Origin: Pedobacter cryoconitis
Lineage (GTDB): Bacteria > Bacteroidota > Bacteroidia > Sphingobacteriales > Sphingobacteriaceae
Assembly: GCF_014207135.1 (NCBI RefSeq)
Contig: NZ_JACHCC010000001.1
Location: 186,001-250,000 of the forward strand
Direction: 5' to 3'
DNA length: 64,000 nucleotides
A program made the position numbers and the translations under genes. Of this stretch, positions 51,606 through 60,900 are shown one piece after another. Numbering within the stretch: position 1 is the first letter of the stretch; the number at the start of each line of letters is the position of its first letter. Under the pieces are notes generated by a model that had not been told where the DNA came from, searched no databases, and saw nothing but the letters and a program-made list of their open reading frames with translations.

Positions 51606-52924
51606 TGGAATGGTTTAAAAGGCCGATTTACATATATAGTTTTGGACTGTTTTTTCTGATCTATAAAAGTGCTCAATACATTTATTCATTTCAACCGCTT
51701 GTGTTTTTTTGTTTTTTTTTAGGCTATTGTTTTATTAATTACACTATAGTCTTTGTACAAAAACGCTTAGATCTCTACAAATATGGTATAGGCTGGCTTA
51801 TTCTGGGCTGGATATTAGTTTTATTTACTGATCAATTTCTTGCCCCAATTATTCACATATGTAAATTAAGATATATATTGTTAATGTTAATAATCATATG
51901 TATTGTGATGTGTTTAGTTAGGAGACTCATGAGCGATAATAAGATATATACACTGAATAAAGGGATTAATGTTTTTATTTTTATTTTTATGGGGATGACC
52001 ATAATATCAGGAGTTCAGACTTATCGTTATGAAGATAAACGTAGTAAATCTGTAAACAGTAAAACATTACCATTTTTTAATTATAGAAACAATATTGTTT
52101 GGATATTACTAGATGAATATGCCAGTCCTGCCAGTTTACAAAGTCAGTTTAACTTTCACACTTCTTTGGTAGATTCTTTAAATTCAAAAGGTTTTTTTGT
52201 TTATAATGCTCTTAAATCCAGAAGTGATCTAACTATTTATTCGATCAATTCTCTTTTTAATCAGGATGATAGGGGTCCGGTTTCAAATTCTATGTATGCC
52301 GCTGATAATTTATATAATAGCAGTTGGATTAAACAGCTCAAAAAAAATGGGTATGAATTTGTAAGTTTAGACTTTTTTAATGTTGGAGGGGTGCCTAAAT
52401 TATCCTATTTGAGAACATATCCGGATGTATATATTGATCAGGTTCTCTGTGGCTCTGTTATCCCTGTTGTTCTAGATGAAATTTGTGAAAAAGGATTGCC
52501 ATATGATGAATATAATCAAAAGGCAATTAAGAAATTTAAAGTGGAAATTCATAAGAAAAGAGCTAAACCTACATTTATATGGGTTCATTTATTAATTCCC
52601 CATAATCCGTTTTATAGAGATGCTAAAGGAAAATTAAATAAAAATGTAATTAATATAGGGAAAGCTTCTCGTCAAGAGATAGTTAAACAATATACAGATT
52701 ATCTGTCTTATGGTAATACAGTAACTCTTAAAATGCTAGAGGAAATTCCTGATTGGAAAGACAAAACTATTATTATCTCAGGTGACCATGGTGCAAGAAT
52801 GCTTCTTCCTGACAATGATCCAAGGAGAAAAGAAACGTTTGGTGCCATCTATTATCCTGGTATGGATAGAAAAGAACTCGATACTATTAAATATATGCAA
52901 CAGATCCCTTTTCACCTACATTAA
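51605..52924 (+). CDS. Membrane-bound sulfatase/phosphoethanolamine-transferase-like protein, C-terminus possibly frameshifted
   Basis: A 439-residue protein from the ATG at 51605; this start overlaps the upstream stop as TAATG, so I prefer it to an ATG at 51590. Five membrane helices occupy residues 5-135. The rest is an alkaline-phosphatase-superfamily domain: metal-site NNIVWILLDEYAS, then HLLIPHNPFYRD, and IIISGDHGAR near the end. It would act on a lipid or glycan at the membrane exterior. The frame ends abruptly at FHLH; the +1 frame continues to 53072 with a membrane-like segment (TYIKIVVALSGICYIVFIPF), so a frameshift or a truly short C-terminus is possible. It completes the coupled cassette with the two upstream genes. 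Confidence 0.82.
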   Translation: MEWFKRPIYIYSFGLFFLIYKSAQYIYSFQPLVFFCFFLGYCFINYTIVFVQKRLDLYKYGIGWLILGWILVLFTDQFLAPIIHICKLRYILLMLIIICIVMCLVRRLMSDNKIYTLNKGINVFIFIFMGMTIISGVQTYRYEDKRSKSVNSKTLPFFNYRNNIVWILLDEYASPASLQSQFNFHTSLVDSLNSKGFFVYNALKSRSDLTIYSINSLFNQDDRGPVSNSMYAADNLYNSSWIKQLKKNGYEFVSLDFFNVGGVPKLSYLRTYPDVYIDQVLCGSVIPVVLDEICEKGLPYDEYNQKAIKKFKVEIHKKRAKPTFIWVHLLIPHNPFYRDAKGKLNKNVINIGKASRQEIVKQYTDYLSYGNTVTLKMLEEIPDWKDKTIIISGDHGARMLLPDNDPRRKETFGAIYYPGMDRKELDTIKYMQQIPFHLH

Positions 52925-53205
52925 GATAGTTGTTGCTTTATCGGGTATTTGTTATATAGTATTTATACCCTTTCATGTATGTTCGAATGCTGTGTTTTTT
53001 TTTGGACAAAATCTACTATGGAGGATGAAAAATATATTTAATCAGTTGACTTTATTGTCTTGTCCATGTTGAAGTGATGAAGATAGCACATGGCTAAATG
53101 ATATTCTACTTAGGTAACAGTTATGTTTTGGAAATCTGTAAGTGGGCTGACATAAAGAAGGAATGGGAAACCGATATTTGCAGTTCGTATAAAATAAATT
53201 ATCAG
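52925..53205. other. Region holding a possible frame-shifted tail of the sulfatase-like gene
   Basis: The +1 frame stays open from within the sulfatase-like gene to a stop at 53070-53072. It encodes a hydrophobic stretch and then AVFFFGQNLLWRMKNIF. No other gene was supported here. In-frame codons upstream of 53206 belonging to the thioredoxin-like gene (from 53098) do not look like protein. Confidence 0.4.
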
Positions 53206-53685
53206 ATGAAATTATTACTTACTTGTTTGACTGCCGTCTTTTTATCCTTATCTGTGGCTGCTCAAGACCCTGGTTCTGCAATGCCGAATGCCATTTTTTA
53301 CAACAGAGACAATTCTCCTTTTTCTACTTATAATATTCCTAAGGGAAAGAAATCGCTGATCATATTTTTTGATGCGACTTGTGAACACTGCCAGAAAGTT
53401 GTTGCACAAATAAGTAAAAGAACTAAAGAACTGAAGAATGTAAATATTTACATGATTTCTCAGGATGAGTACAGGTCAATAGATTATTTTATGACCAATT
53501 TTGGGAAACCCCTGTTGCAACAGAAAAATGTTAAGGTAGTTCAGGATCGTGATCATGTTTTTATTATGGCCTTTCATCCAAAACAATATCCCGCAATTTA
53601 TTTATATGGTCAGGATAAAAACCTGGTGTTCACCTCAAGTAATCAAAATGATGTGCCGAAATTTTTTAAACTGATTAATCCTTAA
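53206..53685 (+). CDS. Exported thioredoxin-like protein (CEHC)
   Basis: A 159-residue protein if started at 53206, which gives a good signal peptide (MKLLLTCLTAVFLSLSVAAQ). An in-frame ATG at 53098 would place 36 unlikely residues before it. The body is a thioredoxin fold of the TlpA/AhpC-TSA kind with redox motif CEHC (FFDATCEHCQ), and the cis-Pro region QYPAIYLYG. It would reduce or shuffle disulfides in the periplasm. Its partner is not known; it lies downstream of the sulfatase-like cassette on the same strand. Confidence 0.9.
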   Translation: MKLLLTCLTAVFLSLSVAAQDPGSAMPNAIFYNRDNSPFSTYNIPKGKKSLIIFFDATCEHCQKVVAQISKRTKELKNVNIYMISQDEYRSIDYFMTNFGKPLLQQKNVKVVQDRDHVFIMAFHPKQYPAIYLYGQDKNLVFTSSNQNDVPKFFKLINP

Positions 53686-53743
53686 GTCTTTTTATTGCTA
53701 TTTGACAATAGGTAATCTCAACCCAAGTTTATATGTTTACCGT

Positions 53744-53935
53744 ATGGAAGTTAAATTAGATAAAACTACATTACCACAGCATCAGCAACAAGTCGTATTT
53801 CAAACGGTTGTTGATGAAGAATATGGAACCTGGCAGGAAGGTATTTACAATTCAAGAGATGAATATATCCGTATTGCAAAAGGTGATATTTACGATATGT
53901 GGGGAGATGTCGTGAGATGGGAACCGGCTGTTTAA
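53744..53935 (+). CDS. Small conserved-type hypothetical protein (63 aa)
   Basis: Starting at the ATG at 53744 the protein reads MEVKLDKTTLPQHQQQVVFQ and ends DMWGDVVRWEPAV. It is soluble, acidic and free of membrane or signal segments. The start at 53702 would add 14 residues that look non-coding. The length, sharp ending and amino-acid make-up look like a real Bacteroidota small protein, but I cannot name a family or role. Confidence 0.65.
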   Translation: MEVKLDKTTLPQHQQQVVFQTVVDEEYGTWQEGIYNSRDEYIRIAKGDIYDMWGDVVRWEPAV

Positions 53936-54127
53936 TGGTTTCGGTCCGAAAGTTTGTTCATTTTTACCAATTGTACATTAACCTGAGTTAAATTTAATAT
54001 TGTACTGGAAATCCTTAACTTCTAATGAAGTTATAAGGCCTTGGTCATCATAGTCCGGACAATACCCTTTGTCGAAAAAGAAGGCTCCTCATTCGCCTCC
54101 CTTCTGAAAATATTTGCACCTTTTTAA

Positions 54128-54156
54128 AGAAGCAGTTTTATCATCAAACTGCTTCT
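54128..54156. terminator. Perfect hairpin, probable terminator
   Basis: An 11-bp perfect stem AGAAGCAGTTT/AAACTGCTTCT (54128-54138 with 54146-54156) and a 7-nt loop. The + strand tail (ACCTTTATG) is only weakly T-rich. It is far (about 190 nt) from the preceding gene, so its role as a terminator is likely but not certain. Confidence 0.5.
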
Positions 54157-54325
54157 ACCTTTATGCTGAGTTTTACAAAGGATATGTAGTGGCATGCAAG
54201 CCCCAAATACCATATTCTATGTCCGGCTGATTATCTCCACTGGATCTGTTCAAAGATTCAATTAAACTCTGGGAGTACCCTGACAGGTAAATGATTCTGA
54301 TGTTGTTCAGACTTTTTCCAGTAGC

Positions 54326-54388
54326 GTTCGAAGAATCTTCGAATCAAGTTCGAACAATCTCCGAACAATCTCCGAACGAAGTCCGAAC
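54326..54388. repeat. Imperfect 11-nt tandem repeat
   Basis: A run of units of the form (N5)(C/T)CCGAAC or TTCGAA, for example AATCTCCGAAC twice in a row, then GAAGTCCGAAC. The period is 11 nt, close to one helical turn. It begins with a TTCGAA...TTCGAA pair. The early units are degraded, the later ones nearly exact. It is unlikely to encode protein. Confidence 0.8.
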
Positions 54389-54921
54389 AAAACAGTATCC
54401 AGACCCATTCGACAGGCCTTCATTTCAGTACCTGATAAAAAAGAGATTTTATAAATATTATGGTATCTGTTTTTGGAGTTAAAGTGTTGTTGGATAGTTG
54501 TTTGTTTCGTTTTGTGATTGTGGTTTCTAGGCTTCGGCCATACGCTACAGCTATAAAAAGACAGGTTATTTATGCGTTCGTATGGCTATTTCAGCCGATT
54601 TCATTTTATTATGGTTTCTCTTTTTTTTTAGTTTTTATTTCTTTCGTGTTATTTTTTTGTGAAATAATTACGCCTGTTTTATTCTTTTTGTTCATTCCTA
54701 TTGCCGGGATAGAAAGCTCTGGATAGAGTTGTAATTTTGTTTTTAAGGAAGAATTAAAGTCTGTATTGATTGATATTTTTCGATTTAGCTAAAATAATAG
54801 CATAGTACTCATTTTTTTGAGTTTTGATAAAAAGTTTTTTTTGACGTGCTGTTCTATTTTGTAATTGATGATTTTGACAGAGTAATATCTATAAAGTTTA
54901 ATATTTTATCTACCTAATAAT

Positions 54922-57900
54922 ATGGAAAATCTTAAGATAATTGGAATCACCCCATTCGAGAAACCAGATGCTGCACTTGCAATTGCCTTAAATCATGCAG
55001 GTTTTTTTTCTGTATTAAATGCCGGATATCTAGAGCCTGAGGCTCTGAGCGCTATTAATAAATTAGTACAAAGTGATGTCGCAGATTTTGGAATTTGTTT
55101 TCCTACTGATAATTTTACAGCAATTGCTCTTCCTGAACAGGTGAGTTTAGTGATCATACCATATGGTATGAAATTTAAATGTAAACCAAAGGTTAAAATG
55201 ATTTATCAGGTCTATGACCTGCAATCTGCAAAGAAGGCAAAGGCTGAAGGAGCTGATGGTATCATTGTTAAAGGGAATGAAGGAGCCGGTAAGGTGGCAC
55301 AAGAATCTTCTTTTGTTTTATTTCAACGAATTATACAGGAAGTTAAAGATATCCCGGTCTGGGTACAGGGTGGAATTGGTATACATACAGCAGCAGCAGT
55401 ATTAGCGCAGGGAGCAGCTGGAATAATATTGGATAGTCAACTGGCTTTATTCCCAGAATGTAGTGCGCCTAAGTCAATTAAAGAGATGTGCTCCAGATTG
55501 AGTGGAACGGAGACAAAGCTGATTGACAACTGCCGGATTTTATCAAGACCAAATTCGCCGGTAATTGCACATGCTATTACTTATTCAACACTTACCTCGT
55601 ATTTCACTGATTTTGATCTGGAAACGAGTTATTTGCCTTTAGGTCAGGATATCACTTTATCCTCAGACCTTTATAACAGATATAAGAAGTTAGATAAATT
55701 AGTATTTGGGCTTGAAGAAGCTATCTACGGGCACCTTAATCAGGCAAAGTCTTTAAATGTGATCAGCCCGAAAAATCCTTTGGCTAAAGAGCTGAACCTG
55801 GTTTACCCTATTGCACAGGGCCCGATGACCAGGGTAAGTGATGTTGCCCGGTTCGCTGATGCAGTATCCGGAGCAGGTGGCTTATCTTTTATTGCATTAT
55901 CTTTATTAAAAGGAGATACAGCAAAAGAACTGATCAAAGAAACAAAACGACTGGCAGGAACCAAAACCTGGGGGGTAGGAATTCTTGGTTTTGCTCCGCA
56001 GGAGCTGCGGGATGAGCAGATGCAGTATATTCTGGAGGAAAAACCTCCGGTAGTGCTGATTGCAGGTGGTCGCCCTTCACAGGCTAAACCTCTGGAAAAG
56101 GTTGGGATAAAAACATTCCTTCATGTACCTTCTGCGTCTCTTTTAGATATGTTCCTGAAAGAAGGAGCGAAAAGATTTGTATTTGAAGGGAGGGAATGTG
56201 GAGGACACGTTGGTCCGTTATCCAGTTTGGTCCTTTGGGAGAAACAGATTGAACGTTTATTAAAAGAAGATAATCCGGAGCAGATCAGTGTGTTTTTTGC
56301 AGGAGGTATCCACGATGCCTTTTCATCTGCTTTTATTGCAGTGATGGCAGCACCATTGGCTGCAAAGGGAATGAAAGTAGGTGTATTGATGGGAACTGCC
56401 TATTTATACACAACCGAAGCGGTAACTACAGGAGCTATTCAGGATAAGTTCCAGGAACAGGCTCTGAAGGCTAGTGACACGATCTTACTGGAAACGGCTC
56501 CGGGACATGAAACCAGATGCCTTAAATCTCAGTTTTCTGACTTCTTTACAGAAGAGAAAGAAAAACTTCAGCAGTCAGGAATTGATAAAAAAGAAATATG
56601 GGCAAAACTGGAAACACTTAATGTCGGTCGTTTACGTATTGCTGCAAAAGGTATAGAACGCAGAGGAGATAAGCTGGTCACCATAAACGAAGAGGAACAG
56701 CTCACGCTGGGCATGTATATGATTGGCCAGGTGGCTGCTATGCGTCATCAGGTAGTCTCAGTACTCGAGTTGCACCAGGATGTCGCAGAAGGTAACTTCC
56801 GGTATATCCGGGATGCAGTACTTTCGACGCCACCACAGAAAGTGGGAAAACCACTTGATGTTGCTATTGTGGGGATGGCATGTATTTTTCCGGGGGCTAA
56901 GAATATTGAAGAATACTGGCGTAATATTATTCTGGGAAAAGATTCTGTTACAGAAGTTCCGGACGAACGCTGGAATAAAGAGTTATATTATGACCCGGCT
57001 TCTACAGCAGGGGATATGTCCCATTCTAAATGGGGTGGATTTATTCCAAGAATAGATTTTGATCCGCTTGAGTTTGGTATACCTCCTCAGTCATTGGCAG
57101 CTATAGAACCTACGCAGTTATTGACGCTGATGGTAGCTAAACAGGCAATGGAAAATGCGGGTTATCAGGATGGCGGTTTTGATCAGGAAAATGTATCTGT
57201 AATTATCGGTGCCGAAGGTGGTAATGACCTGGCAAATAGTTATGGATTCAGATGTTTTTATAAACAGGTATTTGGAGAAATGCCCGAGGAGATAGATCAG
57301 GCTTTGCCAAAAATGACTGAAGACTCTTTCCCAGGTATCCTTGCCAACGTAATTTCAGGAAGAGTAGCTAACAGACTGAATCTGGGTGGGCGAAACTTTA
57401 CTGTAGATGCGGCCTGTGCTTCGTCACTGGCAGCTGTTGATCTGGCTTGTCAGGAATTATTCCTGGGAAAATCAGATATGGTGCTTGCTGGTGGTGCTGA
57501 TTTGCATAACGGAATCAATGACTATCTGATGTTTTCAAGTACTCATGCCTTGTCACGTAAAGGCAGATGTGCAACTTTTGATGGTGATGCAGATGGGATT
57601 GCCCTGGGTGAAGGCATAGCTATGATTGTCCTAAAAAGATATGATGATGCTCTTAGAGACGGAGACCGGATTTATTCAGTCATTAAAGGCGTTGGTGGTT
57701 CTAGTGATGGTAAAAGTTTAGGTTTGACTGCACCACGTAAAAATGGACAGGTTCAGGCACTGGAACGCGCTTATGATCAGGCGGGTATCACACCATCTGT
57801 AGTTGGACTTGTTGAAGCACACGGAACAGGAACAGTGGTTGGTGATAAAACAGAACTGAGTGCTTTAACAGACAAGTTTATACAAGCTGGTGCTATCGCC

Positions 57901-60900
57901 GGACAAGCTCATCTGGGTTCAGTAAAAACACAGATAGGACATACAAAATGTGCTGCAGGTTTAGCAGGCTTGATTAAGGCTTCACTGGCTGTTTATCATG
58001 GTGTCAAACCACCAACTATACATTTGAAAAATCCAAATAGTTATTATAATTCGGCAACAAGTCCTTTCGCATTTCATACTGAAGCAGGATTATGGATGGA
58101 CGAAAAACGTTATGCCGGTGTCAGTGCATTTGGTTTTGGCGGAACTAACTTTCATGCTGTAATTGAAAGTGATCATACAGCAAACCCTTCTTTTTCGGCT
58201 TTGAGATCATGGCCTTCAGAACTCTTTGTATTCAGAGGGGATAATTATGAAGAAGCTAAATCTAAATTAACAGCAGTAAAAACATTATTAGATAGTAATG
58301 CACAGATAGATTTAAAAGATATAGCCTATAGTCTGGCCATGGTCAACGATAAGCCAATACAGTTATGTATCGTTGCCGACAGGCCTGAAGACTTGATTAT
58401 GAAGGTTGAACTTACACTTTCCGGTATAGAAAGTAAAGATACCTATGCACTTAAGAAAAGAGAGGGTAAAGTAGCCTTTATGTTTCCCGGACAAGGTAGT
58501 CAGCGCATTAATATGGCAAGAGATCTTTTTGTCATCTTCCCTGAAATGCGTGATTTATTAAAGGATTTACCACATTACGAAAAGGTGTTATTCCCAAATG
58601 CAGTTTTTAATGCTGCATCACTAAACAAGCAAAAAGAGAATATTAAAGATACCCGTATGGCCCAGCCTTTACTGGGAATTGTGGACCTGGCAATAGCTAA
58701 TTTTTTGAGAACATTAGGGATTGTTCCAGATATGGTAGCCGGGCATAGTTATGGAGAGTTACCAGCGCTGTGTTTTGCCGGTGCATTTGCAGAAGATCAG
58801 CTTGTTGCTCTGAGTGCGGCAAGAGCAATTGCTATTCTGGAAGCTGTTGAAGATGGGGATACTGGTGCTATGGTAGCTGTAAATGCAAAACAGGAAGATT
58901 TACTTAAAGTTATAGCAGATTTAAATGATGTCTATATCGTAAATTATAATTCACCTATGCAAAGTGTGCTGGCAGGTTCAACTCCTGCCATTCAACACTT
59001 GACTGAAGTACTCAGGGAAGCCAGGATCTCTTTCAGACAACTGGAGGTTGCCTGCGCATTTCATAGTCCACTTGTTGCTAAGTCCAAAGGGCTTTATCAA
59101 CAAGTGCTGGAGAATGTTACGTTTAATGATCTGGAATTGCCGGTATGGTCAAATACCACTGCACAGGAGTACCCGGTCGGGGCCAGAGAAATTAAAGAAA
59201 GACTGACAGACCATTTAATCAAGCCAGTTAAGTTCGTGGATCAGGTGCAACAGATGTATGCAGATGGGGCCAGAATATTTATTGAAGTAGGACCAGGTAA
59301 AGTTTTATCCGGTTTGACGAAAGCCTGTCTAGGTAAGGATGAATTGATATTACATGCAGAAGATAATGGTCAGAACAAGCTTACTCATCTTTTGTGTATG
59401 CTGGCTACCTATGTGTCTACCGGAAACACGATCCATATAGAAAAATTATTTGAAGGCCGTGGTGCAAGGTTATTAAATCTTGATGAACCCTCCTTGTATA
59501 AAAAAAGCCCCGCAGTCTGGTTTGTGAATGGCCAGCATGCAATTCCTTCAAATGGGAAACTACCTTCAAACGGGGCATTACCTATTATAGAACCTATACA
59601 AATGAAAAATAAAGAATTACGCTCAGAATCAGTGCAGCCCGTACAATCTGCAAATGAGCAGATGATGCAGGAATATTTGAATAGTATGAAGTTGTTAATA
59701 CAGGCACAACGCGATGTGATGCTGACCTTTTTAGGACAAAACATTCCTTTTAATAATCAGATCACTAATCCATTGCCGGTACCACAACCAGTTTTAGCAC
59801 AACCATCAGTTCAGGCTGATCATTTTATACCGGCTGTCCAGCAGGTTATTTCAGAACCGGCTGCGGTTAAAGCGATACCTGTGCAAAAAGATGTTAAACT
59901 GACTTTATTACAGATTGTAAGTGATAAAACCGGATACCCGCAAGATATGCTGGGTATGGAGATGGATCTGGAAGCTGATCTGAGTATAGATTCTATTAAA
60001 CGCCTTGAAATTATAGGTGCACTGCGCACAGAATTAGGTGGTTTTAGCAGCGATAAAAGTGAGGATACGGTGATGGAACAACTGGCAGGTATCAAGACAT
60101 TAAATGGTCTGGTGAACTGGATCAGTGAAAATGCAATACCGGAAAGTAATAATGTATCTGCCACCATTAATATAGAGGTTACAGTAAAAAATAACCAGCC
60201 TAAGTTTTCTTCAGAAGAGCTGAAGGCAGCAATTCTTTCTGTAGTTAGTGAAAAAACGGGTTATCCAGAAGAAATGCTGGGTATGGATCTTGACCTGGAA
60301 GCAGATCTGAGTATTGATTCTATCAAAAGGATGGAGATCATCGGGGAACTGAAACTAAAAATTGGCTTTAGTCAGGCACAGGATCAGCAAGACGATCTGA
60401 TGGAAAAGCTGGCTGCAATTAAGACATTGAATGGCCTGGTGAACTGGATTGCTGATATCGAGTCAGAAACTGATGAGGTATTGACTGAAGCTAAAAAAAT
60501 AATAGAAGAAAGTGTTACAGATAACACTGTACTGGAAAAGCTGTCAAGACTCCGGTTTGAACTCACTCCTGCTGCATTGTCAGATATTGAGGCTGCAATT
60601 CTTAAAGGACAACGTTTTGCAGTTACTGATGATGGTAATGGGCAGGCGCAGAAGATTAAGAGCCTGTTTAAAAAACACGGTGCTGCGGTAAATATAGTCT
60701 CGGCTGGTGATGATTTGCAGAATTATGAGGGCCTTATCATATTGAACATGTTCGCCAGTGAGAAAAAACCTGGTATTATAGATCATTTTGAGATGATTAA
60801 ACAGCTGGATTTTGAAAAGATCAAATGGGTATATCTGATTTCAGATACCAAATGTTACTTGAATGAGGATGCTGATATTGAGCTTTTAAGACATTATCAA

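Larger units (their letters stand above)
53936..54921. other. Largely non-coding region, 986 nt
   Basis: No convincing gene is present. It holds a perfect inverted repeat (54128-54156), an 11-nt tandem repeat (54326-54388), a small palindrome TTTCGGTCCGAAA at 53939-53951, and very T-rich DNA from 54600 to 54860. An open frame at 54460-54726 encodes a Phe/Val-rich string and is probably chance in T-rich DNA. The promoter of the Pfa-like operon should lie between about 54730 and 54921, but I could not place its boxes. Confidence 0.6.

Noticed and set aside
53939..53951. Palindrome TTTCGGTCCGAAA
   Set aside because: Too short and with a one-base centre, so it cannot form a useful hairpin; only noted as possible relative of the CCGAAC repeat nearby.
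54291..54482. 63-codon open frame reading through the 11-nt repeat
   Set aside because: Its SEQSPNEVRT-like pattern is a translation of the tandem repeat; the repeat has a length that is not a multiple of three, so a real protein is unlikely.
54460..54726. 88-codon open frame with Phe/Val/Ile-rich sequence
   Set aside because: It sits in T-rich DNA, which by itself yields hydrophobic codons; no start signal, motif or coupling to a neighbour supports it.
35500..54921. The idea that the Pfa-like operon makes the fatty acid tail of the NRPS product
   Set aside because: About 19 kb of unrelated genes on both strands and a strong terminator separate them, and no shared regulatory element was found. 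It cannot be excluded but is not supported.
59409..60167. Minus-strand frames of 111 and 115 codons in the Pfa-like synthase
   Set aside because: Antisense to the carrier-protein and linker region; Ser/Ile-rich and without domains.
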